The translations under genes and the position numbers were made by a program. A DNA stretch of 64,000 bases from Streptomyces minutiscleroticus (lineage in GTDB: Bacteria > Actinomycetota > Actinomycetes > Streptomycetales > Streptomycetaceae), in contig NZ_BMVU01000004.1 of NCBI RefSeq assembly GCF_014650875.1, positions 62,001 to 126,000 on the forward strand. Direction: 5' to 3'. Below, piece by piece: positions 1-9,409 of this stretch (position 1 is its first letter; each line of letters opens with the position of its first letter). The notes beneath the pieces are model-generated. The model was given only the letters and a program-made list of their open reading frames with translations. It searched no databases and was not told the DNA's origin.

Positions 1-271
1 GCTCGTTGACTTCCTGCTGGTGCACCTTGTTCGGGAAGTAGTCCTCGAGGGTGCGACCGTTGATCTTCCACTTGCCGGAGCCCGGAACGATCCGGACGCG
101 GGCGATGGCGTTCTTGCGACGGCCCAGGCCGGCGGCCGGCTGCGGGTCGCCGAAGCGGGAGGCCAGCGACTCCGAGGTGTACTCGCCCTCCAGGGGGACC
201 TCGGACTCGGTGGTGTACTGGTCGATGTCGACAGTCTCGTCGAGAGGCTGCTCGGCGGTGGTCTCGGCCAC
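1..271 (-). CDS. rpsI: 30S ribosomal protein S9, 3' end beyond the window
   Basis: S9 sits in the head of the small subunit, where its C-terminal tail reaches the P-site tRNA. Only the first 90 codons are visible and the tail lies outside the window. The protein starts MAETTAEQ from a GTG at 269-271, with a GAGGAGA ribosome binding site just upstream. An acidic actinobacterial N-terminal extension of about 45 residues precedes the conserved [13 protein letters not shown] start of the S9 core. It lies 42 bp downstream of rplM, the usual rplM-rpsI pair, and is presumably co-transcribed from the promoter at 939-968. Confidence 0.95.
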   Translation of the reverse strand, partial: MAETTAEQPLDETVDIDQYTTESEVPLEGEYTSESLASRFGDPQPAAGLGRRKNAIARVRIVPGSGKWKINGRTLEDYFPNKVHQQEVNE

Positions 272-313
272 GATTCTCCTCAGATTCTCTTCAGTCTTAG
301 GGGGTGGCCGGAC

Positions 314-757
314 TTACTGCGCGACCTGGGTGATCTCGAACGGAACCGGCTGCTGAGCAGCGTGCGGGTGGTTCTCGCCCGCGTAGACCTTCAGCTTCGA
401 GAGCATCTGACGGCCGAGGGAGTTCTTCGGGAGCATGCCCTTGACGGCCTTCTCGACGGCCTTCTCGGGGTTGTTCGCCAGCAGGTCGTCGTAGCGGACG
501 GACCGCAGACCGCCCGGGTAGCCGGAGTGGCGGTACGCCATCTTCTGGGTCCGCTTGTTGCCGGACAGGTGCACCTTGTCGGCGTTGATGATGATGACGA
601 AGTCACCAGCGTCGACGTGCGGCGCGTAGATCGGCTTGTGCTTGCCCCGCAGAAGGGTGGCGGCGGTGGACGCCAGGCGGCCCAGGACGACGTCCCGGGC
701 ATCGATGACGTGCCACTGGCGGGTGATATCGCCGGGCTTGGGGCTGTACGTACGCAC
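314..757 (-). CDS. rplM: 50S ribosomal protein L13
   Basis: L13 is an early-assembling protein of the large subunit. The 147-residue product is the normal length for the family and shows the typical N-terminal WHVIDA..VLGRLA and the central KIYAPH-like and HSGYPGG segments. The ATG at 757 is the first start in frame with the conserved N-terminus. It is followed 42 bp later by rpsI. A leader of about 175 nt separates it from a good sigma-HrdB-like promoter, which leaves room for autogenous control by L13, although I see no recognisable leader motif. Confidence 0.97.
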   Translation of the reverse strand: MRTYSPKPGDITRQWHVIDARDVVLGRLASTAATLLRGKHKPIYAPHVDAGDFVIIINADKVHLSGNKRTQKMAYRHSGYPGGLRSVRYDDLLANNPEKAVEKAVKGMLPKNSLGRQMLSKLKVYAGENHPHAAQQPVPFEITQVAQ

Positions 758-938
758 GGTTCGTAGCCTTCGCTTCTTCAGTGAATGGTCCTGACAAGGT
801 CACCGAAGACGATCACGACAGCCCTGACCGCACTGCGGTGACGCAAACCGCGTGCTGGTCGCTGGTCATCGGCCCGGTGGACCGGTGTAAGGGCCCCTCA
901 CGTGAGAATGAGCAAGCCAATACACATAACGAACTGGC

Positions 939-968
939 AGGTTACCCGTCTCGCCCCGGATGGGTCAA
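939..968 (-). promoter_or_regulatory. Probable sigma-HrdB promoter of rplM-rpsI
   Basis: On the minus strand TTGACC (968-963) is followed after 18 bp by TAACCT (944-939), close to the vegetative consensus TTGACN-17/18-TAGRRT. It lies about 180 bp upstream of rplM and is the best match between rplM and the glycosyltransferase gene. The rest of 758-1159 shows no gene that I can support; the long GC-rich open frames there look like shadows. Confidence 0.6.
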
Positions 969-1159
969 AACGGGGAGCCCTCGCGAGGCTCCTGCCGTGT
1001 TTCAGGATACTGCGCGGCGGGGAAAGCGCCGGCAGCACCGGCAGCACGGCGGCTCCTCGCCCGCGCCGGAGACCGCGGGACGTCCCTTCCCTGCGGCTTC
1101 CCTGCGGCCGGGCGCCCCCGCCCGCAGACAGACCCCGGCAGCGGCCGGACCCCTCCCCG

Positions 1160-2413
1160 TCAGTGGCCCGGCCGCTCCGCGCCGACAGCCGGACGCTCCC
1201 CCTCGGCGGCCGGGTCCTCCGTCTCGGCGGCCGGACGCGCCTCCCCGGCGGCCGGACGCGGCCCCCGCCGCCCCGGCACCGCGCCCGTCGCCGCCCGGCG
1301 GCCCACCGCCGCGGCCAGCACGCACAGCGTCACCGCGTCCCGGAAGGCCCGCCGGGTCTCCGCCTCCAGGTACGGCAGGGAGAACCCCGGCACCTGCGGC
1401 ACCAGCGCGGCCCAGAACCACGGGCCGCGGGCCACCGCCCCCGGCTCCAGCGCCCCGGCGAGCAGCACCGGCACGACGGCCATCAGGTAGTGGTCGTAGG
1501 AGGTCCGGGAGGCGAGGAAGGCCGCCAGCAGCAGCGGCGCGGCGGTCTCCGCGAGCCGTGCGGGCCCGGGACCGCCCCGCCGCCAGCGTCGGTACGCGCA
1601 CCACACCAGGCAGCCCGCGGCGGCCGTCGCCAGCAGCGAGGCGGCGTGCTCCGGCACACCGAGCCGCGGCAGCACCGCCGCCGGGGACATCTCGTAGGGC
1701 CGCATGAAGTCGTCGCCGCCGCGCAGCAGGAAGGGCAGGGTACGGGTGAGGAACCCGGCGGGGTCGGGCATCAGCAGCGCGGCGAGGCCCGAGGCGGCGG
1801 CCGGGACCAGGACCGCGGCGGCCAGCCCGCGCCACCGGCGGGCCAGGACGAAGAGCAGCAGGACGGGCACGAGCAGCGGTTTCACGGCGATCGCGGCGCC
1901 GACCACCGCACCGGCGGCGGTCCACCGGCCGCGGTGGGCCAGCAGCAGCGCCGCGGGCAGGGCGAGCGCGGCCACCGCGGTCCAGTTGCCCAGGCGGACC
2001 AGGTGCCCGAAGGGCGCGAAGCCGAGCGCGAGCGCCGTCGCGCCGAGCACGGCGAACCGGCTGCGCACCGGGACGCCGTGCAGCCGCAGCGCGCACACCC
2101 AGCCGCCGAGCAGGCAGCCGGCGACCGCGAGGGGCACCGCCGCGCGCAGCACGGTGAGCGGCAGCACGGTCTGCGGGACGCCGGCGAGGACGGCGCTGGG
2201 CAGATAGAGGAAGTGCGGGTCGGCGTACGGGGAGCCGCCGCGCAGCCAGGTGCGGGCGGCGTCGACGACGATCCCGTTGTCCATGCCTCCGTCGCGCGTG
2301 TGCCGGGCGGTCTGCACGACGGCCGCCGCGAGCACCGCCATGAGCACCGTCCGGCCGGGCCAGGAGGCGGGCCGTACGAACCATGCGCAGATGTCCTTTT
2401 CGCCGCTTCTCAC
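1160..2413 (-). CDS. Integral membrane glycosyltransferase, GT87 (DUF2029) type
   Basis: A 417-residue polytopic membrane protein with about nine to ten hydrophobic helices. GT87 enzymes are GT-C fold, polyprenyl-phosphate-sugar dependent mannosyltransferases of the actinobacterial envelope. Family features seen here are the acidic first extracytoplasmic loop (MDNGIVVDAARTWLRGGSPY), the Y-D-H segment SRTSYDHYL near residue 315 and the KPLLVPVLLL helix. The last 55 residues are a Pro/Ala/Glu-rich cytoplasmic tail. The GTG at 2413 has no ribosome binding site, but TAGCGT ends 7 nt upstream, which suggests a leaderless transcript. It diverges from the gene at 2488. The acceptor and the exact sugar cannot be read from the sequence. 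Confidence 0.7.
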   Translation of the reverse strand: MRSGEKDICAWFVRPASWPGRTVLMAVLAAAVVQTARHTRDGGMDNGIVVDAARTWLRGGSPYADPHFLYLPSAVLAGVPQTVLPLTVLRAAVPLAVAGCLLGGWVCALRLHGVPVRSRFAVLGATALALGFAPFGHLVRLGNWTAVAALALPAALLLAHRGRWTAAGAVVGAAIAVKPLLVPVLLLFVLARRWRGLAAAVLVPAAASGLAALLMPDPAGFLTRTLPFLLRGGDDFMRPYEMSPAAVLPRLGVPEHAASLLATAAAGCLVWCAYRRWRRGGPGPARLAETAAPLLLAAFLASRTSYDHYLMAVVPVLLAGALEPGAVARGPWFWAALVPQVPGFSLPYLEAETRRAFRDAVTLCVLAAAVGRRAATGAVPGRRGPRPAAGEARPAAETEDPAAEGERPAVGAERPGH

Positions 2414-2420
2414 CCGGGTA

Positions 2421-2480
2421 ACGCTAGGGCGTCGAGTGCCGTTCGGGACGGACCAGCACGCCCCCCGTCCCGTCTAAGAT
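2421..2480. promoter_or_regulatory. Divergent pair of leaderless-type -10 boxes
   Basis: TAGCGT on the minus strand (2426-2421) ends 7 nt before the GTG at 2413. TAAGAT on the plus strand (2475-2480) ends 7 nt before the ATG at 2488. A -10 box 7 nt from the start codon is the usual geometry of leaderless actinobacterial mRNAs. No convincing -35 element is visible for either. Confidence 0.5.
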
Positions 2481-2487
2481 GCCGCCC

Positions 2488-3390
2488 ATGAGCTTTGGGC
2501 AGGGGGGACCCCAGTGGGGTTCCGGGGGATCGGGTTCACAGCGGCCGCAGTGGGGCGATCAGGGGTCGGGGTGGGGCGGTCAGGCCGGCCAGTCCCCCGA
2601 CTGGGCCGCGCTCGCCGAGGCGTCCGAGACGCGCAACCGGCGCCGCAGATGGCTGCTGATCGGCGGCGGAGCGATCGCCACGATCGCGGTCGGCGCGGCC
2701 GTCGCGGTGGCCGTGGTCTCGGCGGACGGCAGCGACCAGGCGTCGAACCGGCCCTCCTCCGGCCTGCCGGCCACGGCCGACATCCCGAGCGGGTCGGACC
2801 GTCCCGAGCCCTCCTTCGCAAAGACGTCGGCGCCGCCGCCGCTCGACCCGAAGGACTTCATCTCCAGCGCGAAGAAGGACACGGCCCCGCTGAGCGCGGA
2901 CACCCTCTTCCCCGGCACGCAGCTGACGATGGGCGAGACCGTCTACAAGAAGGGCCCCACGGACTCCACGACGAACTGCGCGTCCGTCGCCCGCGGCACC
3001 CTTCCCGCGATCCTCGCGAAGAACGGCTGCACCCGGGTCGTCCGCGCCACGTACAGCAAGGACGGCGTCGCGGTCACGGTCGGGGTCGCCGTCTTCGACA
3101 CCGAGGCGCAGGCCGCCAAGGCCAAGACGGACGCGGACAGCAGGAGCGGCGTCGTCTCGCTGCCCGGCTCGGGCGTCCCCACCTTCTGCCGCGCCGCCGT
3201 CTGCCGCTCGACCACGAACTCCTACGGCCGCTACATGTACCTGACGGTCGCCGGCTTCACCGACGGCAAGGACGTGACGACCAAGGACGAGAAGGTCTTC
3301 TCCACCGGCGACGACCTGGCCGAGTTCGCCTTCCGCCAGATCCACCGCCGCGGCGAGGCCCAGGCGTCGGCGGCGGCGACAGCGGGCTGA
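2488..3390 (+). CDS. Single-pass membrane protein of unknown function
   Basis: I do not recognise a named family. The protein has a Gly/Gln/Trp-rich cytoplasmic N-terminus of about 50 residues (MSFGQGGPQWGS...), a basic stop-transfer stretch NRRRRWLL, one hydrophobic helix at about residues 55-78, a Ser/Pro-rich linker, and a soluble extracytoplasmic domain of about 190 residues with four Cys in two close pairs (NCAS/NGCT and FCRAAVCRS). It is therefore probably an exported sensor-like or envelope-associated domain. The frame also opens at 2479 (MPP), but the -10 box TAAGAT overlaps that codon. The ATG at 2488 sits 7 nt after the box, so I prefer 2488 and a leaderless message. It converges on truA. 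Confidence 0.75.
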   Translation: MSFGQGGPQWGSGGSGSQRPQWGDQGSGWGGQAGQSPDWAALAEASETRNRRRRWLLIGGGAIATIAVGAAVAVAVVSADGSDQASNRPSSGLPATADIPSGSDRPEPSFAKTSAPPPLDPKDFISSAKKDTAPLSADTLFPGTQLTMGETVYKKGPTDSTTNCASVARGTLPAILAKNGCTRVVRATYSKDGVAVTVGVAVFDTEAQAAKAKTDADSRSGVVSLPGSGVPTFCRAAVCRSTTNSYGRYMYLTVAGFTDGKDVTTKDEKVFSTGDDLAEFAFRQIHRRGEAQASAAATAG

Positions 3391-3513
3391 CCCCGCACCC
3401 GCCGGACCGCCGCCGCACCCGCCGGACCGGCACCGCCCACCCCGGACCGACCGGCGCCGCACCCGGCGGGCTCGCCGCCACACACCCCGGACCGCCACCG
3501 CGCCCAGAGCGGG

Positions 3514-3563
3514 ACCGCACCACGTACGCCGGACCGGCACCGCACCACGTACGCCGGACCGGC
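3514..3563. repeat. Two perfect 25-bp direct repeats in a low-complexity spacer
   Basis: A 25-bp unit beginning ACCGCACCACGTACGCCGGA occurs twice head to tail (3514-3538 and 3539-3563), followed by a partial third copy. The whole spacer 3391-3643 between the convergent membrane protein gene and truA is built from shorter CCGGACCG / CACCGC words. No gene is supported there. Confidence 0.8.
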
Positions 3564-3643
3564 ACCGCTCCCCGGACCGGCCGCCGCCGCACCCGGCGGG
3601 GCAGGCTCACGCCGCCGTCCCGTCCGGTCCTCCCGCGTCGTCC

Positions 3644-4504
3644 TCAGCCGCAGCAGCCGCCCCGTACCGGCAGGGACCGCCGGTTGCGCGCCTCCTTGCT
3701 CCGGGCCGCCAGCAGCCCGTCCGCCGGGTAGCCGACCTCCTCCAGGGTCAGGCCGTGCGGGCGCACGACGTGCACGGCGGAGTCGCGCACGCCCGCGGCC
3801 AGCACCTTCGCCGGCCACTCGGGCCCCCGGTGTCCGTCCCCCACGAACAGCAGCGCCCCGATCAGCGAACGCACCATGTTGTGGCAGAAGGCGTCGGCGC
3901 GCACGGTCGCGGTGACGACGCCGTCCTCGCCCCGCACCAGGCTCAGCTCCTGCAGGGTGCGGATCGTGGTCGCGCCCTCCCGCTTCTTGCAGTACGCCGC
4001 GAAGTCGTGCTCCCCCAGCAGCCCGCGCGCCGCCTCGTTCATGGCGTCGACGTCCAGCGGCCAGTCGTGCCAGAGCACGTGGTTCCGCAGCAGCGGGTCG
4101 ACGCCGCCGGGGTGGTCGGTGACCCGGTAGGCGTAGCGGCGCCAGATCGCCGAGAAGCGGGCGTCGAAGCCGCTCGGCGCCTCGGCGACCGACCAGATCC
4201 GCACGTCCCGCGGCAGCCGCCCGGCCAGCCGCTTGAGCAGCTTTCCCCGCTGCTCCTCCCAGACCTCCCCCGGCAGGTCCACGTGCGCGACCTGGCCCCG
4301 CGCGTGCACCCCGGCGTCGGTCCGCCCGGCCACCGTCAGCTCGTACGGCCGTGCGGACCGGGTCACCACCCGCAGCGCGTCCTCGATCTCCCCCTGGACG
4401 GTCCGCCGCCCCCCGGCCTGCTTGGCCCACCCGGAGAACTCCGAGCCGTCGTACGACAGATCCAGCCGCACCCGGACGAACCCGGGCTCCACCTCGTCAC
4501 TCAC
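3644..4504 (-). CDS. truA: tRNA pseudouridine(38-40) synthase TruA
   Basis: TruA isomerises uridines 38, 39 and 40 in the anticodon arm of many tRNAs. The 286-residue product is near the family norm. It carries the catalytic Asp63 in the signature RTDAGVHA, the N-terminal [14 protein letters not shown] and the C-terminal [13 protein letters not shown] motifs. It lies 91 bp downstream of rplQ, at the end of the alpha-operon segment, as commonly found in bacteria. The C-terminal RGGCCG tail is GC-rich and lineage-specific. Function is confident from the catalytic motif. Confidence 0.95.
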   Translation of the reverse strand: MSDEVEPGFVRVRLDLSYDGSEFSGWAKQAGGRRTVQGEIEDALRVVTRSARPYELTVAGRTDAGVHARGQVAHVDLPGEVWEEQRGKLLKRLAGRLPRDVRIWSVAEAPSGFDARFSAIWRRYAYRVTDHPGGVDPLLRNHVLWHDWPLDVDAMNEAARGLLGEHDFAAYCKKREGATTIRTLQELSLVRGEDGVVTATVRADAFCHNMVRSLIGALLFVGDGHRGPEWPAKVLAAGVRDSAVHVVRPHGLTLEEVGYPADGLLAARSKEARNRRSLPVRGGCCG

Positions 4505-4595
4505 ACACAGATCCTCTCAGGGCCGAAACGGCCTCCGGACGAACGAAAGCGGGCCCGCCCCGAAGGGCGGACCCGCTCACCGCGAAGCAGCAGCC

Positions 4596-5117
4596 TCAGG
4601 CGTCCTTCGACTCCTCGGCGGCGGCCTCGTCGGCCGGCTTGGCGTCCTCGACGGCCTCGTCGGACGTGGCCTCGGCGGCCTCGTCCTTCTTCAGGGCGTC
4701 TTCCTTGACGGCGCGCTTGGTGGCCGCCTCGGCCTCACCGGTGGCCTGCTGGGCCACGGTCAGGGCCTCCACCAGCTCGATGACGGCCATGGGCGCGTTG
4801 TCGCCACGGCGGTTACCGATCTTGGTGATACGGGTGTAGCCACCCGGGCGGTTCTCGTAGCGCGGGCCGATCTCGGTGAAGAGCGTGTGGACGACGCTCT
4901 TGTCCGTGATGACCTGGAGCACCTGACGGCGGTTGTGAAGGTCGCCCTTCTTCGCCTTGGTGACCAGACGCTCGGCGTACGGCCGCAGACGGCGGGCCTT
5001 CGCCTCGGTGGTCGTGATCTTGCCGTGCTCGAACAGCGCCTTCGCGAGGTTCGCGAGGAGCAGCTTCTCGTGCGCGGCGCTGCCGCCCAGACGGGCACCC
5101 TTGGTGGGCTTCGGCAT
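4596..5117 (-). CDS. rplQ: 50S ribosomal protein L17
   Basis: L17 lines the region near the peptide exit tunnel. The first 120 residues are the conserved core ([25 protein letters not shown]). About 50 further residues form an Ala/Glu/Asp-rich tail ([20 protein letters not shown]), an extension common in actinobacteria and absent from the 127-residue E. coli protein. An AGGAGAA ribosome binding site precedes the ATG at 5117. It follows rpoA after a 204-bp gap in which I see no gene. Confidence 0.96.
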   Translation of the reverse strand: MPKPTKGARLGGSAAHEKLLLANLAKALFEHGKITTTEAKARRLRPYAERLVTKAKKGDLHNRRQVLQVITDKSVVHTLFTEIGPRYENRPGGYTRITKIGNRRGDNAPMAVIELVEALTVAQQATGEAEAATKRAVKEDALKKDEAAEATSDEAVEDAKPADEAAAEESKDA

Positions 5118-5321
5118 GGTTCTTCTCCTGTGTGTCTGCCCCGGCCGTATCAGGTACCGGGGTCAGTATCCGAGCGGGCGGTCGCCCGTCGGAGATCCGG
5201 GGCGTCCCCGAAGGGGCGCCCCGGAAGGGGTGCGGGACGGTGTCGATGTGCGACTCCGTCGCGTGGACGCGACAAGCCGCAGCGCACCCGCACCCGGGAA
5301 CGGACCGTCGGTCCCGAGCTC

Positions 5322-6344
5322 TCAGTACTGCTCGGTCTCGACGAAGCCCGCGTCCGCGTCGTCGTCCGCGCCGAAGGCGTCGGCCGCGGCGGTCGGGTCG
5401 AATCCGGGCGGGCTGTCCTTGAGGGCCAGGCCCATGCCGGCCAGCTTCGCCTTGACCTCGTCGATGGACTTCGCACCGAAGTTGCGGATGTCCAGCAGGT
5501 CGGCCTCGGAGCGGGCGACGAGCTCACCCACGGAGTGGATGCCCTCGCGCTTGAGGCAGTTGTAGGAGCGGACCGTGAGCTCCAGCTCCTCGATCGGCAG
5601 CGCCAGGTCCGCGGCGAGCGCGGCGTCCGTCGGGGACGGACCCATGTCGATGCCCTCGGCGTCGATGTTGAGCTCGCGGGCCAGACCGAACAGCTCGACC
5701 AGGGTCTTGCCGGCCGACGCCATGGCGTCGCGCGGACGCATGGCCTGCTTGGTCTCGACGTCGACGATGAGCTTGTCGAAGTCGGTGCGCTGCTCGACTC
5801 GGGTCGCCTCGACCTTGTAGGTGACCTTGAGCACGGGGCTGTAGATGGAGTCGACCGGGATACGGCCGATCTCCTGGCCCACCTGCTTGTTCTGGACGGC
5901 GGAGACGTAGCCGCGACCGCGCTCGACGGTCAGCTCCATCTCCAGCTTGCCCTTGCCGTTGAGCGTGGCGAGGACGAGGTCGGGGTTGTGCACCTCGACA
6001 CCGGCCGGGGGCGCGATGTCGGCGGCGGTGACCAGACCCGGGCCCTGCTTGCGCAGGTACATCACGACCGGCTCGTCGTGCTCCGAGGAGACGACCAGCT
6101 GCTTGATGTTGAGGATCAGGTCGGTGACGTCCTCCTTGACGCCCGGCACGGTGGTGAACTCGTGCAGGACGCCGTCGATCCGGATCGAGGTGACGGCGGC
6201 ACCCGGGATCGAGGACAGGAGCGTACGGCGGAGGGAGTTGCCGAGGGTGTAGCCGAAGCCCGGCTCCAGCGGCTCGATCACGAACCGGGAGCGGAACTCG
6301 TCGACGACCTCTTCGGTCAACGAGGGACGCTGAGCGATCAGCAT
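5322..6344 (-). CDS. rpoA: RNA polymerase subunit alpha
   Basis: The 340-residue subunit has the N-terminal dimerisation domain that nucleates polymerase assembly ([12 protein letters not shown] ... [20 protein letters not shown]), a flexible linker at about residue 230-250, and a C-terminal helix-hairpin-helix domain ([33 protein letters not shown]) that contacts UP elements and activators. It ends in an acidic tail [14 protein letters not shown]. It lies in the alpha operon between rpsK and rplQ. There is no rpsD between rpsK and rpoA, unlike many other bacteria. A 197-bp spacer with hairpin potential separates it from rpsK. Confidence 0.98.
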   Translation of the reverse strand: MLIAQRPSLTEEVVDEFRSRFVIEPLEPGFGYTLGNSLRRTLLSSIPGAAVTSIRIDGVLHEFTTVPGVKEDVTDLILNIKQLVVSSEHDEPVVMYLRKQGPGLVTAADIAPPAGVEVHNPDLVLATLNGKGKLEMELTVERGRGYVSAVQNKQVGQEIGRIPVDSIYSPVLKVTYKVEATRVEQRTDFDKLIVDVETKQAMRPRDAMASAGKTLVELFGLARELNIDAEGIDMGPSPTDAALAADLALPIEELELTVRSYNCLKREGIHSVGELVARSEADLLDIRNFGAKSIDEVKAKLAGMGLALKDSPPGFDPTAAADAFGADDDADAGFVETEQY

Positions 6345-6541
6345 GTGGGGATCAGATCCTTCATTCGTGGACGCCCGCTATTTGACGCCCGACGGAACCG
6401 CGCGGTGCACCGCGCGGGTACTGCAAGGATACGGGCGATACGGTCCTTTTTCAGGAGCCGTACCGCCCGGAACCTCGAACCCGGCGACCGGCCGCGCCGG
6501 AGCGTGACCGGCACGGCCCGGGCCGCGGTGAAGGCCGTGCG

Positions 6542-6946
6542 TCAGACGCGGCGGCGCTTCGGCGGACGGCAGCCGTTGTGCGGGGTGGGGGTGACATCCT
6601 GGATCGAGCCGACCTCGAGGCCGGTGGCCTGGAGGGAGCGGATCGCGGTCTCACGGCCGGAGCCGGGACCCTTGACGAAGACGTCGACCTTGCGCATGCC
6701 GTGCTCCTGCGCGCGGCGGGCGGCCGACTCGGCGGCCATCTGCGCGGCGAAGGGGGTGGACTTGCGCGAGCCCTTGAAGCCGACGTGGCCGGCGGAGGCC
6801 CAGGAGATCACGTTGCCGGTCGGGTCCGTGATCGAGACGATCGTGTTGTTGAACGTGCTCTTGATGTGCGCGTGGCCGTGAGCGACGTTCTTCTTTTCCT
6901 TGCGGCGCACCTTCTTGGCAGCGCCCTGACGTCCCTTGGGGGGCAT
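6542..6946 (-). CDS. rpsK: 30S ribosomal protein S11
   Basis: S11 forms part of the platform of the 30S subunit and contacts mRNA upstream of the P-site codon. The 134-residue product has the basic start [19 protein letters not shown], the core [15 protein letters not shown] and the C-terminal [18 protein letters not shown], all diagnostic. A GGAGAAC ribosome binding site precedes the ATG. It lies 96 bp downstream of rpsM in the alpha operon. Confidence 0.97.
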   Translation of the reverse strand: MPPKGRQGAAKKVRRKEKKNVAHGHAHIKSTFNNTIVSITDPTGNVISWASAGHVGFKGSRKSTPFAAQMAAESAARRAQEHGMRKVDVFVKGPGSGRETAIRSLQATGLEVGSIQDVTPTPHNGCRPPKRRRV

Positions 6947-7042
6947 GTCTTGTTCTCCTACGGGAGGTGGTCGGTCCTACAGCGAAGACCGCTGGAATGC
7001 GGCGTCCGGGGCGGGCCCGGACAGCGCAGCGTCCGCTGAGGA

Positions 7043-7423
7043 CTACTTCTTGCCCGGCTTCTTCTTGCCGGCGATGGCGCGACGCGGGCCCTTGCGGGTA
7101 CGGGCGTTCGTGCTGGTGCGCTGACCGCGGACGGGCAGGCCACGACGGTGGCGCAGACCCTGGTAGGAACCGATCTCCACCTTGCGGCGGATGTCGGCCT
7201 GGATCTCGCGACGGAGGTCACCCTCGGTCTGGATGTTGGCGTCCACGTACTCGCGGATCTTGACCAGCTCCTCCTCGGAGAGGTCGCGAACGCGGGTGTT
7301 CGGGTCGACGCCGGTCTCGGCCAGCGTCTTCTGGGACAGGGTCCGGCCGATGCCGAACACGTAGGTGAGGGCAACCTCCACGCGCTTGTCGCGCGGGATG
7401 TCAACACCGGAAACGCGTGCCAT
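7043..7423 (-). CDS. rpsM: 30S ribosomal protein S13
   Basis: S13 forms the intersubunit bridges of the 30S head and touches the P-site tRNA. The 126-residue product starts [26 protein letters not shown] and carries the [20 protein letters not shown] signature. The C-terminal basic tail GKKKPGKK reaches the decoding region. It is preceded by rpmJ (190-bp gap) and followed by rpsK, the conserved order. Confidence 0.97.
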   Translation of the reverse strand: MARVSGVDIPRDKRVEVALTYVFGIGRTLSQKTLAETGVDPNTRVRDLSEEELVKIREYVDANIQTEGDLRREIQADIRRKVEIGSYQGLRHRRGLPVRGQRTSTNARTRKGPRRAIAGKKKPGKK

Positions 7424-7613
7424 TCAATGGCTCCAGTTGTCGTTCGGAGGTCTTCCACAGAACCGGCTCCCAGCCGCCGTACGAGGTACGAACTGGGTCC
7501 CCGGCCTCCGACCGGGGGTGTCGGACCGGCTGAACGCCCGGCCCGGGATCTGCGTATGAACATGTACTGCTTGCGTCGCGCGAGATCTGCGGATGCAGAG
7601 GTGCGGTCGTGCG

Positions 7614-7727
7614 TCAGCCCTGGCGCTGCTTGTGGCGCGGGTTGTCGCAGATGACCATGACCCGGCCGTGACGGCGGATCACCCTGCACTTGTCGCAGAT
7701 CTTCTTGACGCTCGGCTTGACCTTCAT
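7614..7727 (-). CDS. rpmJ: 50S ribosomal protein L36, zinc-binding form
   Basis: A 37-residue protein ([20 protein letters not shown]...) identified by direct translation. L36 is the smallest large-subunit protein and helps order 23S rRNA. The zinc ligands Cys-X2-Cys (CDKC), a later Cys (ICDN) and His (PRHK) are all present, so this is the zinc-dependent C+ paralogue rather than the zinc-free form. It follows infA after about 60 bp, the usual infA-rpmJ-rpsM order. Confidence 0.95.
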   Translation of the reverse strand: MKVKPSVKKICDKCRVIRRHGRVMVICDNPRHKQRQG

Positions 7728-7787
7728 GGGATGTGAGGTTCTCCGGGTCAGTGCCACCACCCCGCCGGAACGGGGCACAGGCAAGAT

Positions 7788-8009
7788 CTACTTGTAGCGG
7801 TAGACGATCCGGCCACGCGTCAGGTCGTACGGAGAGAGCTCCACCACGACCCGGTCGTCAGGGAGGATGCGGATGTAGTGCATGCGCATCTTGCCGCTGA
7901 TGTGTGCCAGGACCTGGTGGCCGTTCTGGAGCTCGACCTTGAACATGGCGTTCGGAAGAGACTCGACGACAGTGCCCTCGATCTCGATGGCACCTTGCTT
8001 CTTGGCCAC
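7788..8009 (-). CDS. infA: Translation initiation factor IF-1
   Basis: IF-1 is a one-domain OB-fold protein that occupies the A site during initiation. The 73-residue product ([36 protein letters not shown]) is the typical actinobacterial length and ends [15 protein letters not shown] promoter candidate sits about 80-110 bp upstream, suggesting that infA-rpmJ-rpsM-rpsK-rpoA-rplQ-truA can be transcribed separately from the upstream secY-adk-map group. Confidence 0.97.
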   Translation of the reverse strand: MAKKQGAIEIEGTVVESLPNAMFKVELQNGHQVLAHISGKMRMHYIRILPDDRVVVELSPYDLTRGRIVYRYK

Positions 8010-8089
8010 GCTTCGCCCTTCGAATCGACTACCTTGATCGACTCCGCCGACCGCATGAGGACATGCGGGTGCACGAGAGCCGACGAGTC

Positions 8090-8119
8090 AGTCTACGTCA
8101 GTGCTCCCGGAAAGACGAA
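8090..8119 (-). promoter_or_regulatory. Candidate promoter of the infA operon
   Basis: The minus strand shows TTCGTC (8119-8114), 18 bp, then TAGACT (8095-8090). The -10 box matches the TAGRRT consensus; the -35 is weak. It lies 81 bp upstream of infA. The remaining spacer up to the map stop codon (8120-8475) is very GC-rich and holds no gene I can support. Confidence 0.5.
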
Positions 8120-8475
8120 TCGAGGGAGGCTGCCCGGCTTCGGAGATCGTTATGCGGGCCCGTGCGGACCCGTGTCCCGGGCTCACGGCCGGGGTCCGGG
8201 TCCTCCTGGGGCCCGGCGGCGCCGAGCGGCGGTCGCGGGGCGTGCGGCGCGGTCTCCGGCGCGCCCCCGGCCTGGCGGGGGCCCTGCGGCGCGCTGCCCG
8301 GGACGGGCCGCCCGGCGCTCACGCGCGGGACCGCACCGGACCGGGCGGGACGCACGGGCCTGTGCGCGAGGCGCGGGACCGCACCGGAGCCGGTGCGCGG
8401 CGCCCTGCACGGGCGCGCGAGGCGGCCCCACAGGGACCTACCTCGGCCGTATGGGACCCGGGAAGGGCCCCGCGG

Positions 8476-9312
8476 CTAGCCCAGCGGGTCCGGCGCCGCC
8501 GTGACCCCGAGCTCCGCCAGCTTGGCCCTGCCGCCGTCGGGGGAGGTCAGGACCAGCGGGCCCTCCTCGGTCAGGGCGACCGAGTGCTCCCAGTGCGAGG
8601 ACCACGTGCCGTCCGTGGTGACGACCGTCCAGTCGTCGGAGAGGACCCGGGTCTTGGGGGTGCCGAGCGACACCATCGGCTCGATCGCCAGGCAGAAGCC
8701 GGGCACCAGCTTCGGGCCCTTGCCGCGCCGGCGCTCGACGTAGTTCAGCAGGTGCGGGTCCATGTGCATCTCGGTGCCGATGCCGTGGCCGCCGTAGTCC
8801 TCGACGATCCCGTACTTGCCGCCGCCGGGCTTGGGCTGGCGGCGGATGTAGGTCTCGATGGCGCGGGAGATGTCGACGAGCCGGTTGCCCGGCTTCATCG
8901 CCGCGATGCCCGCCCACATCGACTCCTCGGTCACCCGGGAGAGCTCGATCAGCTCCGGGGCGTGGCCGGAGCCCACGAAGGCCGTGAACGCCGCGTCGCC
9001 GTGCCAGCCGTCGACGATGGCGCCGCAGTCGATCGAGATGATGTCGCCGTCCTTCAGGACGGTCTTCTCGTCCGGGATGCCGTGGACGACGACCTCGTTG
9101 ACCGAGGTGCAGATGGTGGCGGGGAAGCCGCCGTAGCCGAGGAAGTTCGGCTTCGCGCCGTGCTCGGCGAGGACCTTGCGGGCGACCTCGTCCAGGTCCT
9201 TGGTGCTCGCCCCGGGCACCGCGGCCTCTCGCGTCGCCTTGTGGATGGCGGCGACCACAAGGCCCGCCTCACGCATCTTGGCGATCTGCTCGGGGGTCTT
9301 GATCTGCACCAT
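8476..9312 (-). CDS. map: Type I methionine aminopeptidase
   Basis: Removes the initiator methionine from nascent proteins using a dinuclear metal centre. All five metal ligands are present: Asp95 (IDCG), Asp106 (HGDAA), His176 (YGGHGIGT), Glu211 (AIEPM) and Glu242 (WEHSV). The conserved His79 (VVVHGIP) is also there. At 278 residues without an N-terminal SH3-binding extension it is a type Ia enzyme. It lies 97 bp downstream of adk in the secY-adk-map group common to high-GC Gram-positives. Confidence 0.97.
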   Translation of the reverse strand: MVQIKTPEQIAKMREAGLVVAAIHKATREAAVPGASTKDLDEVARKVLAEHGAKPNFLGYGGFPATICTSVNEVVVHGIPDEKTVLKDGDIISIDCGAIVDGWHGDAAFTAFVGSGHAPELIELSRVTEESMWAGIAAMKPGNRLVDISRAIETYIRRQPKPGGGKYGIVEDYGGHGIGTEMHMDPHLLNYVERRRGKGPKLVPGFCLAIEPMVSLGTPKTRVLSDDWTVVTTDGTWSSHWEHSVALTEEGPLVLTSPDGGRAKLAELGVTAAPDPLG

Positions 9313-9409
9313 GGGGGCCTGCGCTCTCCGTCTTTCCGTGGGCCGTTACCTGCACAACACTACGGCCGCGGCACCCATGGGGGCACCGCGGCCGGAGGGA
9401 CGCCCCTGT

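Noticed and set aside
3514..3563. Possible CRISPR repeats
   Set aside because: The two 25-bp units are directly adjacent with no spacers and there are no cas genes.
5118..5321. rpsD or another r-protein gene near rpoA
   Set aside because: No S4-like sequence is present; in many Streptomyces rpsD is elsewhere.
8120..8475. Small open frames in the map-infA spacer
   Set aside because: Arg/Gly/Pro-rich low-complexity translations in several frames with no ribosome binding site; typical of GC-rich non-coding DNA.
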